A stretch of DNA of 64,000 bases from an uncultured Paracoccaceae bacterium (GCA_947503925.1 CANNFQ010000011.1:1-64000); one strand, 5' to 3'. Shown: positions 17,250 through 26,195, numbered from the stretch's first letter. Notes: generated by a model from the letters alone, not told the origin. Numbers and translations are program-made.

Positions 17250-19621
17250 AAATTCCTCCAGAAGTCAGTGCGGTCGCGGTAATCGGCGCCGACGAGCGCT
17301 TCGCCTTTTTCCATGCCGCCGAGTATGGTGAGACTGTGTCCGAGGGCACTCAGATCAGCATCAACGACGATGGAACCCTGATCATCGCGGATGAGCGCGA
17401 GGCGGCTGTCGCTGCCGGTGTTGAGAAGCACGTCGAGTTCCTTCTCATAAAGGTTCAGCATGGCGTAATCGGTGGCATGAGCACGAATGTTCGGGAGTAG
17501 GATCTGCGTCGGGACCGCCTCGACGATGGTCTTGCCTGTCCGGGTGCGCTCGAGCTGGCTGGCGTATTGCGTCATCATCACCGCGACGGTGTTCTGCTTG
17601 CGCGCGGTCACCAGCCAGTTCGAGAGCCGCTCGGCGAAATACGCGTTGTCGAGCGCCTTCCAGGCCTCGTCGATCACGATGATGGTGGGGCGGCGATCCT
17701 CAATCTCGCGCTCGACCCGGCGGAAGAGATAGGAGAGGACGGCCATGCGCTCTTTCTCGGCCTCGCTGTCGAGAATGCCGGTGAGATCGAACCCGACGAC
17801 ATCGCCTTCGAGCGAGAACGTGTCTTCCAGCGTCTGTCCGAAGATCCAGCCGTAACGGCCCTCTTCGGTCCACTCAAACAGGCGCTGGTGCAGATCGCCG
17901 CCATCATCGGTGGACACAAAGAGCGATGCGAAGTCCTGCCAGTTGCGCAGGGCAGGGTTCGTAGCCTGCGCGTTCTGACGGACGACTTCCTGGATGCGGT
18001 TGGTTTGTGCCGGCGTAAGCGGCTTGTCGGCGCGATAAAGCAGGGTGGCGAGCCAGTCCGAGAGCCATGCCGTGCCGCGACTATCGGTTTCGGTCCAAAG
18101 CGGGTTGAGCCCAGTAGGTTGTCCGGCTTTCAAGGAGGCGTAGCGCCCGCCATTGGCGCGGACCGCCATCTCCATACCGAGCCGGTAATCGAAGACGAAG
18201 ATCCGCGCCCCTGCTCGACGGGCTTGCGTCATAAGGAATGCCGAGAGCACCGACTTGCCCGATCCGGGCCGCCCCATGATCAGCGTATGCCCGCTGGTTG
18301 GTTCTTTGTCGGGGCTGCCTTGCTCGTGATAGGAAAACCGGTAGGCGCTCTGCTCGGGCGTGGGCAGATAGGTAATGACCCTGCCCCAGGGAGTTTTCTC
18401 AGCAGGCTTACCAAGCTGCGTCCGATGAAACGCCGCGAAATCCGCGAAGTTGCGATTGGTGATGGCACTGGCGCGCACGCGCTTCGGTTGGTTGCCGGGA
18501 TGTTGGCTGAGGTAATGCGCCTTGGCGGCGACCCGCTCGCCGATCATCTTCACGCCTTCGGCGGCTGCGGCGTTGACAATCTCGGCGCTCAGCGTCTGCA
18601 ATTCGTCGAGGGTGTCACAGAAGATGGTCACGACCATGTGGTGTTCGCCGAAGCTCTGGCGTTTGGCCTCCAGATCGTCGGCGGCGATGTCGAGGGCTTC
18701 CATGAGCGACAGGGCCGCATCCTGGCTGGCCTGCATCTGGCGCTTTTGGCGCTTGATGCGACCTGCCATGAGGTTCGAATTGATCGGTGTGAAGGAATGC
18801 GTGACGATCATGTCGACCGGCAGGTTCAGCATGTCGAACATGGTGCAGGAGGTGGCTTCGGAATATTCCCCGATGGTGAAACTCTTGCCGTAGCGATGCC
18901 CTACGACGCCTTCAGAGAGCTCGAAGTGATCCCCCTGAAACGTCACGCGCGTGTTGGCCACGTTGAAGGACAGAAAACCGTAGGTGTTGGCGGGATAAAG
19001 CGGCAGTTCCTGGCCGGTGTTGAGGGCCCCCAGAAAGCCGATCAACTCACCACTCTTGGCGGTTAGTACGCGTGGGTTCAGCTCGGTCAGGCCCGACAGG
19101 AAGACGTTCACGGCCTCGCCCAACCGACGCAATCGTTTCTGCGTGGCCTCCTTGAGACGATCCGGCGCGCTGCGGTTCAGGAAGGGCAGGACGCTTTTCG
19201 GGGGCGGGCGGTGTATGACGGTGAGCGTCAGGGTTTTGTCGCGCAACCCACTGCTCTCGAGTTTCGCGCGCCAAAGCCGGTCGACTTCTCCTGCAAAACT
19301 GTCATCGCGTATGGGCTCGAGGTCCGGCACGATCGCCTTGGAGACCTTATGGACGTAGTAGCTGAACTCCGGCCCGAGCTGCGCGATGATCCGGGCAAAA
19401 AGCGCGGTCACCTTGTCGAGATAGGCATCATCCGTCGTGTAGCTGTTGACCCCGTTGAGACGGATGCACTGGAAAAGCTCATTGACCCGGGTGCGCACGG
19501 TGCGGCCATCGACCAGGCTGACATAGGGCAGCATATGCGCGAGACGGGTTTCGCGGGCGTACCAATTAGGCGTCATCGTGCGGGGATCGAGCGTTTCGTC
19601 CAAGGCTGTATTAGGGCGCAT
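17246..19621 (-). CDS. virB4: VirB4-type T4SS ATPase
   Basis: A 791-residue ATPase of the CagE/VirB4 family, which drives pilin extraction and substrate transfer. The start MRPNTALDETLDPRTMTPNWYARE at 19621 has a GGGGA five bases upstream and overlaps the virB3 stop by 11 bases; an ATG five codons earlier is possible. Walker A is in TLIMGRPGSGKSVLSAFL, Walker B in PTIIVIDEAWKALDN, and the C-terminal arm has QTLEDTFSLEGDVVGFDLTGIL and MMTQYASQLERTRTGK. Length is normal for the family. Confidence 0.95.
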   Translation of the reverse strand: MRPNTALDETLDPRTMTPNWYARETRLAHMLPYVSLVDGRTVRTRVNELFQCIRLNGVNSYTTDDAYLDKVTALFARIIAQLGPEFSYYVHKVSKAIVPDLEPIRDDSFAGEVDRLWRAKLESSGLRDKTLTLTVIHRPPPKSVLPFLNRSAPDRLKEATQKRLRRLGEAVNVFLSGLTELNPRVLTAKSGELIGFLGALNTGQELPLYPANTYGFLSFNVANTRVTFQGDHFELSEGVVGHRYGKSFTIGEYSEATSCTMFDMLNLPVDMIVTHSFTPINSNLMAGRIKRQKRQMQASQDAALSLMEALDIAADDLEAKRQSFGEHHMVVTIFCDTLDELQTLSAEIVNAAAAEGVKMIGERVAAKAHYLSQHPGNQPKRVRASAITNRNFADFAAFHRTQLGKPAEKTPWGRVITYLPTPEQSAYRFSYHEQGSPDKEPTSGHTLIMGRPGSGKSVLSAFLMTQARRAGARIFVFDYRLGMEMAVRANGGRYASLKAGQPTGLNPLWTETDSRGTAWLSDWLATLLYRADKPLTPAQTNRIQEVVRQNAQATNPALRNWQDFASLFVSTDDGGDLHQRLFEWTEEGRYGWIFGQTLEDTFSLEGDVVGFDLTGILDSEAEKERMAVLSYLFRRVEREIEDRRPTIIVIDEAWKALDNAYFAERLSNWLVTARKQNTVAVMMTQYASQLERTRTGKTIVEAVPTQILLPNIRAHATDYAMLNLYEKELDVLLNTGSDSRLALIRDDQGSIVVDADLSALGHSLTILGGMEKGEALVGADYRDRTDFWRNL

Positions 19622-19889
19622 AGCTGTCCCCGCCATGGATGGACCGGTTCCGCGTCGGCGGTGTCTCCTGCAGTGCTGTCATCATCACGTCGATGAAGCG
19701 CGGATCCCAATCTGCGGCCTTCCAAAGCACCGGGTAGAGCAGGGCGGCAACGCCCAGCACCGCGATGTGCTGAACCCAGACGAAGAGAAGCACCGAGCCG
19801 AAAAGCCAGACCATCGCGTACATGATGGGCAGGCCCAGAAGCTTTGGCGGGCGCACGAGGCCGAGAAAGAGGGGTGAGCGCTCAGCCAC
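19611..19889 (-). CDS. virB3: VirB3-type T4SS inner-membrane protein
   Basis: A 92-residue protein with the family start [25 protein letters not shown] and two adjacent hydrophobic segments. I place the start at the GTG at 19889, which overlaps the virB2 stop by eight bases and leaves the conserved PLFLGLVRPP motif near the N-terminus, as in other VirB3 proteins; the frame is open to an ATG at 19946 inside virB2. No clear ribosome site precedes the GTG, so coupling to virB2 translation is likely. VirB3 works with VirB4. Confidence 0.88.
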   Translation of the reverse strand: MAERSPLFLGLVRPPKLLGLPIMYAMVWLFGSVLLFVWVQHIAVLGVAALLYPVLWKAADWDPRFIDVMMTALQETPPTRNRSIHGGDSYAP

Positions 19890-20175
19890 CGGCGAAGACC
19901 GCGGCAACGATGGTGGGAGCGGCGGCAACACCGGCGATGCCGACAAGCACCCAGAGGGCTTGGCGCAGATCGATGATGTTGAAGAACCAGCTCAAGAAAA
20001 CGCCGAGCACGGCCAGCGTGGCGATGACAACGCCAAGCGGGCCGGTCAACGCATCGACGATCCCTTGCAGCAGGCTCTGAATCGGCGAGAGATCAATGCT
20101 TTGCGCAAGGGCGGGTTCGGCAAGAAGCAGGAAGATCGCCAGCGCGGCGACGAATAGGTTTGAAATCTGTCTCAT
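19882..20175 (-). CDS. virB2: VirB2-type pilin
   Basis: A 97-residue prepilin with signal peptide [25 protein letters not shown] and two long hydrophobic helices ([27 protein letters not shown] and [22 protein letters not shown]) separated by a short polar loop IIDLRQ, exactly the VirB2/TrbC layout. The ATG overlaps the upstream stop by four bases (ATGA). It would form the conjugative pilus. Confidence 0.92.
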   Translation of the reverse strand: MRQISNLFVAALAIFLLLAEPALAQSIDLSPIQSLLQGIVDALTGPLGVVIATLAVLGVFLSWFFNIIDLRQALWVLVGIAGVAAAPTIVAAVFAGG

Positions 20176-20900
20176 GAATTTGATCCTTCCAATCGGGCCA
20201 CGACAGCCATGACGCGGGCCACGTGATTCTGGGTTTCTCGGTAAGGGGGAATGCCGCCATACTGGCGGACCGCATCCGGTCCGGCGTTGTAGGCAGCGAG
20301 TGCAAGACGGGGATCGCCGAACGTCTCCAACATCATCGCAAGATAGCGGGCGGAGCCGTCGAGGTTTTGAAGCGGATCACGTGGGTCGACACCGAGGTCC
20401 CGCGCCGTCGCGGGCATCAATTGACCAAGGCCAATGGCGCCTGCGCTTGAGATCGCATCCTGCCGGTAGGCGCTCTCGACCTCGATATTGGCGCGATAGA
20501 GGGTCAGCCAATCGCGAACCGAGAGCTCCGTGCGGCGCAGCCCGGGATGCCCGGCATAGCGAAGCGCGGTAGCCTCGATGGCTGTCAGAACATCGGCGCG
20601 GGGCAGGGGGGCAGGTCGCGAGAGGGCCGCCAATTGACGGTCTTCTTGTTCAGTGTCTCGGTCGCCAAGGATTGCCAGCTCATCAGCAGCGGACCCCAGT
20701 CCGATGCCGTCATTGTAATTGCGGGCGAAGCGGTCCTGGGAGCGGGACGGGGTCAGAGAGCCATCGCTCTCCATGACCAGCACCATCTGAGCAGAGGCGG
20801 GACCCGCGAGATACCAGAAAAGGAGAAGGCTACTTGCTGCCGCCCTTGTCGGTCGCAGCCAGTTTGTGTGTTGTCCGCTGGCCTTCTTCGAGCGGGACAT
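20172..20900 (-). CDS. virB1: VirB1-like lytic transglycosylase
   Basis: A 242-residue exported peptidoglycan lytic enzyme. The start is uncertain: the ATG at 20900 ([14 protein letters not shown]) gives a signal peptide ending near LAGPASAQ but overlaps the previous gene by 71 bases; 20906 is an alternative, and no strong ribosome site is visible. The SLT domain holds [36 protein letters not shown] with the catalytic Glu, [48 protein letters not shown]. It opens the wall for the secretion channel and is the first recognisable vir gene of the operon. Confidence 0.85.
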   Translation of the reverse strand: MSRSKKASGQHTNWLRPTRAAASSLLLFWYLAGPASAQMVLVMESDGSLTPSRSQDRFARNYNDGIGLGSAADELAILGDRDTEQEDRQLAALSRPAPLPRADVLTAIEATALRYAGHPGLRRTELSVRDWLTLYRANIEVESAYRQDAISSAGAIGLGQLMPATARDLGVDPRDPLQNLDGSARYLAMMLETFGDPRLALAAYNAGPDAVRQYGGIPPYRETQNHVARVMAVVARLEGSNS

Positions 20901-21195
20901 CGGCATGGGAGAAACCGATCCCAATGAGGAAGGAGACAACGCCGGTGATGGTCTTGAACTCGCGGATCTTGATGTCGTTGTAGGTCGTCCGGGTACGGGC
21001 AGTGACCAGCAGTTTTTCCACGCCCTCGTCAGAGACGACGCGCATGATCCAGACCCCGTAGTAACTCGGGCCCTTCTTGTGTGCCGACTCCTGGCACAGG
21101 ATTTCAGCGCTATTGCCACTTTCCACGAGTTCGCGGAAACGTGCTTCCGTAACCACATTTGGTGCTTCGATGTCCCAGTTCATGGCCCGGCTCAC
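20830..21195 (-). CDS. Hypothetical protein, first gene of the T4SS operon
   Basis: A 121-residue protein starting from GTG at 21195 (or the ATG at 21183, [16 protein letters not shown]). The N-terminal half is a soluble alpha/beta-like stretch with [25 protein letters not shown]; one hydrophobic segment ([19 protein letters not shown]) lies near residue 83-100. No family is recognised. It lies at the head of the operon, just after the promoter region, and overlaps the transglycosylase gene. Role unknown; possibly membrane-attached accessory. Confidence 0.7.
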   Translation of the reverse strand: MSRAMNWDIEAPNVVTEARFRELVESGNSAEILCQESAHKKGPSYYGVWIMRVVSDEGVEKLLVTARTRTTYNDIKIREFKTITGVVSFLIGIGFSHADVPLEEGQRTTHKLAATDKGGSK

Positions 21196-21230
21196 GCTTT
21201 CTTCAAAGTCGCAGCCTCAGGCATTCCTAC

Positions 21231-21263
21231 TTGAAGCCTAAAGTTACGATAGTATATAATTGT
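21231..21263 (+). promoter_or_regulatory. Probable sigma-70-type promoter and AT-rich site
   Basis: TTGAAG at 21231-21236 and TATAAT at 21255-21260 with an 18-base spacer form a good plus-strand promoter for the small secreted protein at 21325. The -10 lies in ATAGTATATAATTGT, which resembles ATAGTATATTATTGT at 22881-22895 upstream of the minus-strand gene at 22829. The T4SS operon promoter must lie in the same short divergent gap. Confidence 0.5.
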
Positions 21264-21324
21264 CCGCAAGATATCTTTTTGTGTTGCGGCTGTAGTTTGG
21301 TTGCGCACCCATTAGGCATGCACG

Positions 21325-21645
21325 TTGGATTCATTCAAGAACATATGGGGTTACGGAAACCTCTGGTTGTGCGCCCTTACTGCTGCGTGGGCTGTGGTTT
21401 TTTGTGTCTGCTCGGCGAGTCTGGTCAAAGCAGAAACATGTACGGCCCCAATTCGACCATTTGTGCCTAGCGACCCGGATACGATCAACGAGTTCCGTGA
21501 GCTGATACGCCAAGACTTTGAGCGATACATACAAGATATTCAGCAGTACTTTAGATGTCTGGATCGGGAGCGCGCCCGGGCCTTTAACGAAGCTCGGGAT
21601 GTGAGTAACGACTATGAGCATTTCCTGGAGACAGCTGGCGACTAG
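21325..21645 (+). CDS. Small secreted protein next to T4SS
   Basis: A 106-residue protein from a TTG at 21325 (start uncertain). A hydrophobic signal (LWLCALTAAWAVVFCVCSASLVKA) is followed by ETCTAPIRPFVPSDPDTINEFRELIRQDFERYIQD and a helical segment with FRCLDRERARAFNEARDVS. I recall similar small proteins beside VirB clusters in Rhodobacterales, but no function is known. It is divergent from the T4SS operon and may be a periplasmic partner. Confidence 0.6.
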   Translation: MDSFKNIWGYGNLWLCALTAAWAVVFCVCSASLVKAETCTAPIRPFVPSDPDTINEFRELIRQDFERYIQDIQQYFRCLDRERARAFNEARDVSNDYEHFLETAGD

Positions 21646-21742
21646 TGGTCTTAACCTGCTCTCAACATAGCATACTGCTTTGTTTTTTTTGCTCTTCAAC
21701 ATCACATTGCCTTAAGGATTAGCGCCTTAGGACCCCAAAGAT

Positions 21743-21773
21743 ATCTACTTTTTAGATAATCTATAAAGTAGAT
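21743..21773. promoter_or_regulatory. 9-bp inverted repeat upstream of XRE gene
   Basis: Perfect arms ATCTACTTT (21743-21751) and AAAGTAGAT (21765-21773) around a 13-base AT-rich centre, ending 28 bp before the GTG of the XRE regulator. This is the usual position for an autoregulatory operator. Confidence 0.65.
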
Positions 21774-21801
21774 TAGCCCAGTCACAAGAGGTTTGTGACA
21801 C

Positions 21802-22059
21802 GTGGCCAAAACCATCAGGAGCTCTGGACATGAAGCACTCCGCGAGGCACTCATTGCCGCGCGGAAGCGTGAGGGTTTGACTCAAGAGCAGCTGGCGAAG
21901 CGGCTCAAGCAACACCAATCGTTCGTGGCGCGTGTTGAAAGTGGGGAGCGCAGGATTGATGTCGTAGAGCTTGTCGTTCTAGCTCGGGCTATTGGCGTAA
22001 ATGCTACCGATCTCTTGGCCGCAACGGATGCAGCTATCGAGCCAGATCATAGGATCTGA
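21802..22059 (+). CDS. XRE-family helix-turn-helix regulator
   Basis: An 85-residue Cro/C1-type regulator starting at GTG 21802. The helix-turn-helix spans residues 10-65 ([53 protein letters not shown]), with little outside the DNA-binding domain. A perfect inverted repeat lies directly upstream. It sits next to the T4SS cluster and may control transfer or its own expression; the target is inferred from position only. Confidence 0.9.
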   Translation: MAKTIRSSGHEALREALIAARKREGLTQEQLAKRLKQHQSFVARVESGERRIDVVELVVLARAIGVNATDLLAATDAAIEPDHRI

Positions 22060-22079
22060 GGAAACAGATTCTTATAGAT

Positions 22080-22829
22080 TCAATAGTTTACTTGTTCGAA
22101 CCCATAGTTGCCCTCGAAGTCGCGCCAATCAACGAATACTGAACGGTGATAAATGCTGGGGCAATTCTGTCCCCAACTTTCAAGCCCGAGATGAGCAACC
22201 GGTAGGGCTGTTATTGAGGACCGGACCCACGAGAAATCGCCTTGAGTCCCATAAGTTCCCAAGACGACTGTTGCGCTACGATTGCAATCGCCATCCTGAC
22301 CAGACTCATGCTGTCTCGCGTAACGAACATCGAAAACTCTAATTGAGCGCACAAAGTTGAACTCTGGCCCGCTGATGTCGATGTCAGCTTGCTCTTGTGC
22401 GAGATGCAATGCGAGACCTTCAGGCAGAGTGCGGCGTTCTATGCCGTTTTTATGAGCGGTAGCTAATTGGGCCTCGAAGGTCGATATTCTCGGCTGCTGA
22501 GGGAAACTCTGGGGCAAGGCGTTTGGCTCATTGTACAAGATGTCGTAGATTTGAACTGCCTGCCTAAATTCATCGTTGAAATTGTATGAGGCACTCATCG
22601 GGCAACGCCAGATTTGAAGCGGTGGTTCGACTGGCCATGGGGTAATGCGGCGAATGAACTCCGCACGTGCCCGAGAGCAGGGAACCGATGTTGGCCAACC
22701 GCCCGAAAGGCAGAGAAGTATGGCGCAATCGATTGGGTAGGTCTGAGCTGGAGCTTTACTAGGTGCTGCCGAAAAGAACGCAATGCTCGCAAGAACCAGT
22801 GTCGAAAGTCTTTTTGCCTTCCTTTGCAT
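22080..22829 (-). CDS. Hypothetical secreted protein associated with the T4SS region
   Basis: A 249-residue protein with a signal peptide (LSTLVLASIAFFSAAPSKAPAQ) and the cysteine-rich start YPIDCAILLCLSGGWPTSVPCSRARAEFIRRITPWPVEPPLQIWRCPM. The middle is a soluble region with no domain I know; it ends GFEQVNY. I recall similar proteins near conjugation loci in alphaproteobacteria. It converges with the XRE gene, 20 bp between stops. A palindrome at 22878-22895 lies about 50 bp upstream of its start. Confidence 0.65.
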   Translation of the reverse strand: MQRKAKRLSTLVLASIAFFSAAPSKAPAQTYPIDCAILLCLSGGWPTSVPCSRARAEFIRRITPWPVEPPLQIWRCPMSASYNFNDEFRQAVQIYDILYNEPNALPQSFPQQPRISTFEAQLATAHKNGIERRTLPEGLALHLAQEQADIDISGPEFNFVRSIRVFDVRYARQHESGQDGDCNRSATVVLGTYGTQGDFSWVRSSITALPVAHLGLESWGQNCPSIYHRSVFVDWRDFEGNYGFEQVNY

Positions 22830-22877
22830 ATCCGATCCGTCGCTACTAAAGGATGTGATTGATGGTCCCAGAGTTAC

Positions 22878-22895
22878 ACAATAGTATATTATTGT
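22878..22895. promoter_or_regulatory. ACAATA-N6-TATTGT inverted repeat
   Basis: Perfect 6-bp arms around GTATAT, 49-66 bp upstream of the minus-strand start at 22829. The right half (ATAGTATAT.ATTGT) is nearly repeated at 21249-21263 upstream of the plus-strand secreted gene, so both small genes may answer to one regulator. Confidence 0.5.
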
Positions 22896-22904
22896 ATAGA
22901 CCTT

Positions 22905-23174
22905 TCATGGATCGTGCTTAGGCAAATCCATCTTCATCTCATTTCTTGTAGAAAGCTCTTCAAGAAGTCTTGTTGTCTCATCGGTTCTCACGGACTTCGC
23001 GGCATCCAAGGTCTTGCGTGTTAAAGGAGGGTTAATTTCGGCAGCATCATAATCATCGCCCAGCCATAAAACTGAAAGCTCTGAATTTTCCCACTGAATG
23101 ACCCAGCCGATCGTCTTGCGTTGTCGATTTGAAAGCTTCGCAACAGAAGCTCCACAGCCCCAATGTTCTTCCAT
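22905..23174 (-). CDS. Hypothetical small protein
   Basis: An 89-residue protein starting MEEHWGCGASVAKLSNRQRK at 23174, with GGAGG nine bases upstream, which argues that it is real. It looks soluble, with a short strand-rich first half (TIGWVIQWENSELSVLWLGDDYD) and a charged helical second half. No family is recognised. It lies between the conjugation region and the branched-chain operon, on the same strand as both. Confidence 0.5.
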   Translation of the reverse strand: MEEHWGCGASVAKLSNRQRKTIGWVIQWENSELSVLWLGDDYDAAEINPPLTRKTLDAAKSVRTDETTRLLEELSTRNEMKMDLPKHDP

Positions 23175-23273
23175 CCGATAAGCCCTCCAATCGACTAGTG
23201 CCGATGCTCCAAGACTTGTTTTCTCCCAACGTGCGCGCTCTTAAGCATTTTGTGCGCTTCCTGCTGAAAAGCC

Positions 23274-24662
23274 TCAGACGTGAAGGGCATGCCCGAGGGC
23301 GGCAAGAGCGGCTTCTTGTAATCCCTCACTTTGAGTTGGATGGGCCTGAACAATGTGGCTGATGTCTTCCAACCGGGCACCCATCTCTATGGCGATCGAG
23401 AATGCTGAGGCCATTTCGGATATGTTGCTTCCAACCCCTTGGATACCAATAATGGCGTGATCTGAAGCCCGTGCCACAACCCGCACAAAGCCAGCTTCGC
23501 TTTCCATTGTCATGGCCCGCCCATTGGCTGTGAACGGAAACTGGCCCGTGATCACGTCAAACCCAGCCTCTTTTGCCATGGTAGGGTCCATTCCGCAGGT
23601 GACGATTTCCGGGCTGGTGAAGCATACTGCGGGGATGATCTTATCATCCCAAACCCGGCTTTTTTCGGCAATCAGTTCTGCAACCATTTCACCTTGCGCC
23701 ATAGCACGGTGCGCGAGCATGGGTTCGCCGGTCACATCACCAATGGCATACACGTTGCGCATTGAGGTCTTGCACTGTGCATCAATGTGAATGAATGGGC
23801 CTTCCATTGTTAGATCGAGCGATGGGATCCCCGCGCTATCTGTTCTTGGCGTTCGGCCAACTGTGACGAGTATCTTGTCTGCCTCAAGTTCCTGCTTTTC
23901 TCCGCCTTCAAATTCAATCTTTAGCCCTTTTTTGCCCTGCCCAACTGCTTTGGTTTTGGTCAGCACATCAACGCCAAGCGCTTTAAGGGCTGTGGATACA
24001 GGCTTTGTCAGGGCTCGGTCATATTGCGGCAGGATTGATGCCGACGCCTCTACTACGGTGACTTTGCTTCCGAGTTTGGCAAAAGCAGTCCCAAGTTCGA
24101 GGCCGATGTACCCACCACCCACAACAACCAAACGATCCGGTACATCGTTCAGCGCAAGCATTTCTGTAGAGCTGACAACCTTGCCGCCAAAAGGCAGGAA
24201 CGAAAGCTCAATTGGGCTGGACCCGGTGGCAATCACCACGTTTTCCGCGCGGATGCTTTTGGTCCCATCTGCGGTTTCGACGAGAACAGTTTTGCCATCC
24301 TGAAATGTCGCAGGCCCGGAAAGGAAACGCGCCTGGGCTTTGCGGATCAAGCCCGTGACTCCAGTTGTTAAACGTCCAACGATCTCATCTTTCCACGCAA
24401 CCGTTTGCGCAAGATCAATCGCTGGTTTCTGTGCACTGATCCCAAGGGCTGAGTTTGATCCAAAACTGCGCAGCTTATCGAATTCATCCGCCGCATGAAT
24501 TAGCGCTTTTGAGGGAATACAGCCAACGTTCAGACAGGTGCCGCCGGGTTTGGCCTGGTCTACCACAATGGTGTCTATGCCAAGCTGACCTGCTCGGATT
24601 GCGCAGATGTATCCGCCGGGGCCAGCACCAACAATGAGTAGCTTACAGGTAAGGTGTTCCAT
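23274..24662 (-). CDS. lpdA: Dihydrolipoyl dehydrogenase (E3)
   Basis: A 462-residue FAD flavoprotein that reoxidises the dihydrolipoyl arms of E2 with NAD+. It has the FAD site GAGPGGYICAIRAGQLG, the redox disulfide in GGTCLNVGCIPSKAL, the NAD site VVVGGGYIGLELGTAFAKLG, the second FAD motif YAIGDV and the C-terminal interface HAHPTQSEG-type stretch (AHPTQSEGLQEAALAALG) with the catalytic His. GGAGG near the E2 stop serves as ribosome site; the gap to E2 is three bases. As last gene of the branched-chain operon it is the dedicated E3 of the complex. Confidence 0.95.
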   Translation of the reverse strand: MEHLTCKLLIVGAGPGGYICAIRAGQLGIDTIVVDQAKPGGTCLNVGCIPSKALIHAADEFDKLRSFGSNSALGISAQKPAIDLAQTVAWKDEIVGRLTTGVTGLIRKAQARFLSGPATFQDGKTVLVETADGTKSIRAENVVIATGSSPIELSFLPFGGKVVSSTEMLALNDVPDRLVVVGGGYIGLELGTAFAKLGSKVTVVEASASILPQYDRALTKPVSTALKALGVDVLTKTKAVGQGKKGLKIEFEGGEKQELEADKILVTVGRTPRTDSAGIPSLDLTMEGPFIHIDAQCKTSMRNVYAIGDVTGEPMLAHRAMAQGEMVAELIAEKSRVWDDKIIPAVCFTSPEIVTCGMDPTMAKEAGFDVITGQFPFTANGRAMTMESEAGFVRVVARASDHAIIGIQGVGSNISEMASAFSIAIEMGARLEDISHIVQAHPTQSEGLQEAALAALGHALHV

Positions 24663-24665
24663 GCG

Positions 24666-26195
24666 CTAAGCCTCCACAAACAAAAGGGCAGGGGTTTCAA
24701 GGAGGTCTTTGAGTGCCTTAACAAACATCGCAGCATCCCAGCCATCAATGACACGGTGATCAAAGGAGCAGGACAGGTTCATCATCTTGCGTGGCTCGAA
24801 ATTGTCCCCGTTCCACATGGGCCTGATCGCCATTTTGTTGACCCCGACAATGGCGACTTCAGGGTGATTGATGATCGGCGTTGTCGCCAAGGCCCCCAGT
24901 GGACCAAGGGACGAGATGGTGATCGTGGCCCCTGTCAGATCAGAAAGCGCCGCTTTGCCATCGCGCGCTGCTTGCGATAGGCGATTGATGTCTGATGCTG
25001 TATCCCAAAGTGAATTGGCTTCTGCATGTTTGACTACAGGAACCGTGAGCCCAGCCGGCGTTTGAGCAGCGATCCCGATGTGTACGGCATCATACTGGGT
25101 GACAATGTTTTGTTCATCATCAAAAATCGCATTCATTTCCGGATGCTTGCGCACAGCCGCGGAAATGGCCGCTGCAATGAACGGCAGGATTGTAAGTTTT
25201 CCGCGTTCATCCGCATAAGATTTATTGAGCTTTTCACGTAGGCTCTCGAGCTCTGTAACGTCAATTTCTTCCACGATTGTGATGTGGGGGATACGTGCCT
25301 TTGAGAGTGCCATCTTCTTTGCGATTTGGCGACGCATCCCTACGACCTTGAAGTCGCGCTTGCCGGTTGCTGCAACGCGCGACGTTCTTGGCGATCTGGG
25401 TTGGTTCACATGATCCGCCAAGTCTTGATGGCTGATCCGCCCTGCAGGCCCAGTCCCCGCGACGTCCAACAAGGAAATACCTTGATCGTGTGCCGCCTGA
25501 CGTACGGATGGGGATGCAAGTGGTTTCGACCGATGTGCAGTCCCTTCACTACCTTTTTGGGTGGGTCTTGGCGGTGGCGATGTCTGAACACTTTGAGCCG
25601 GTTCAACCGCTGGGGCTTGCGGATATGCCTTGATTTGACCGGTGGCTTCAAGTTGAACAAACGGGCTGCCAATCGCGATTTTCTCGCCGACCTCACCGGC
25701 CAGCCACACGATTTTCCCAGCGTAGACCGAAGGAACTTCGACTGTTGCTTTGTCTGTCATCACCGCGCCAAGAATGTCTTCTTCTTGTACGATGTCACCA
25801 ACCGCCACGTTCCATTCCGCGATTTCCGCTTCGGCGATGCCCTCGCCAACATCGGGTAGAATGACGTCAATGATTTCGGTTGCGGTGTCGGATTTGGAAA
25901 GGCTCGCTTTCGTGTCGTTCGCAGCCGGTTCAAGGTCAGCGTCTTCGCCATCCTCGCTGATCTCGATCTCGACAAACTTGCTGCCGATGGCAATCATGTC
26001 GCCAGGTTCACCGCACAGCCAAATGATCTTACCAGTTACCGAAGAGGGAACCTCAACCGCGGCTTTGTCGGTCATGACGGACCCGAGAACATCGTCCTCT
26101 TGGATCATATCCCCCACGGCCACATTCCATTCGGTCAGTTCGGCTTCTGCAATGCCTTCGCCGACATCCGGTAAGTTAATCACCAACGTACCCAT
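24666..26195 (-). CDS. bkdB: Branched-chain 2-oxoacid dehydrogenase E2 (lipoamide acyltransferase), two lipoyl domains
   Basis: A 509-residue core subunit that receives acyl groups from E1 and passes them to CoA. The start MGTLVINLPDVGEGIAEAEL at 26195 fits, two bases after the E1beta stop. There are two lipoyl domains (VMTDKAAVEVPS and VMTDKATVEVPS around the lipoylated Lys, residues about 30-45 and 135-150), then a peripheral-subunit-binding domain (ASPSVRQAAHDQGISLLDVAGTGPAGRISHQDL) and the catalytic domain ending in SFDHRVIDGWDAAMF with His and Asp of the active site. Two lipoyl domains is unusual for branched-chain E2, which often has one. Confidence 0.93.
   Translation of the reverse strand: MGTLVINLPDVGEGIAEAELTEWNVAVGDMIQEDDVLGSVMTDKAAVEVPSSVTGKIIWLCGEPGDMIAIGSKFVEIEISEDGEDADLEPAANDTKASLSKSDTATEIIDVILPDVGEGIAEAEIAEWNVAVGDIVQEEDILGAVMTDKATVEVPSVYAGKIVWLAGEVGEKIAIGSPFVQLEATGQIKAYPQAPAVEPAQSVQTSPPPRPTQKGSEGTAHRSKPLASPSVRQAAHDQGISLLDVAGTGPAGRISHQDLADHVNQPRSPRTSRVAATGKRDFKVVGMRRQIAKKMALSKARIPHITIVEEIDVTELESLREKLNKSYADERGKLTILPFIAAAISAAVRKHPEMNAIFDDEQNIVTQYDAVHIGIAAQTPAGLTVPVVKHAEANSLWDTASDINRLSQAARDGKAALSDLTGATITISSLGPLGALATTPIINHPEVAIVGVNKMAIRPMWNGDNFEPRKMMNLSCSFDHRVIDGWDAAMFVKALKDLLETPALLFVEA

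Noticed and set aside
17567..19066. 499-codon plus-strand ORF opposite virB4
   Set aside because: It is a mirror of the GC-rich virB4 codons; no ribosome site, no domain, and virB4 is certain.
21305..21470. Alternative small ORF starting ATG at 21318 in another frame before the secreted protein
   Set aside because: It overlaps the secreted-protein frame, which has a convincing signal peptide and mature region.
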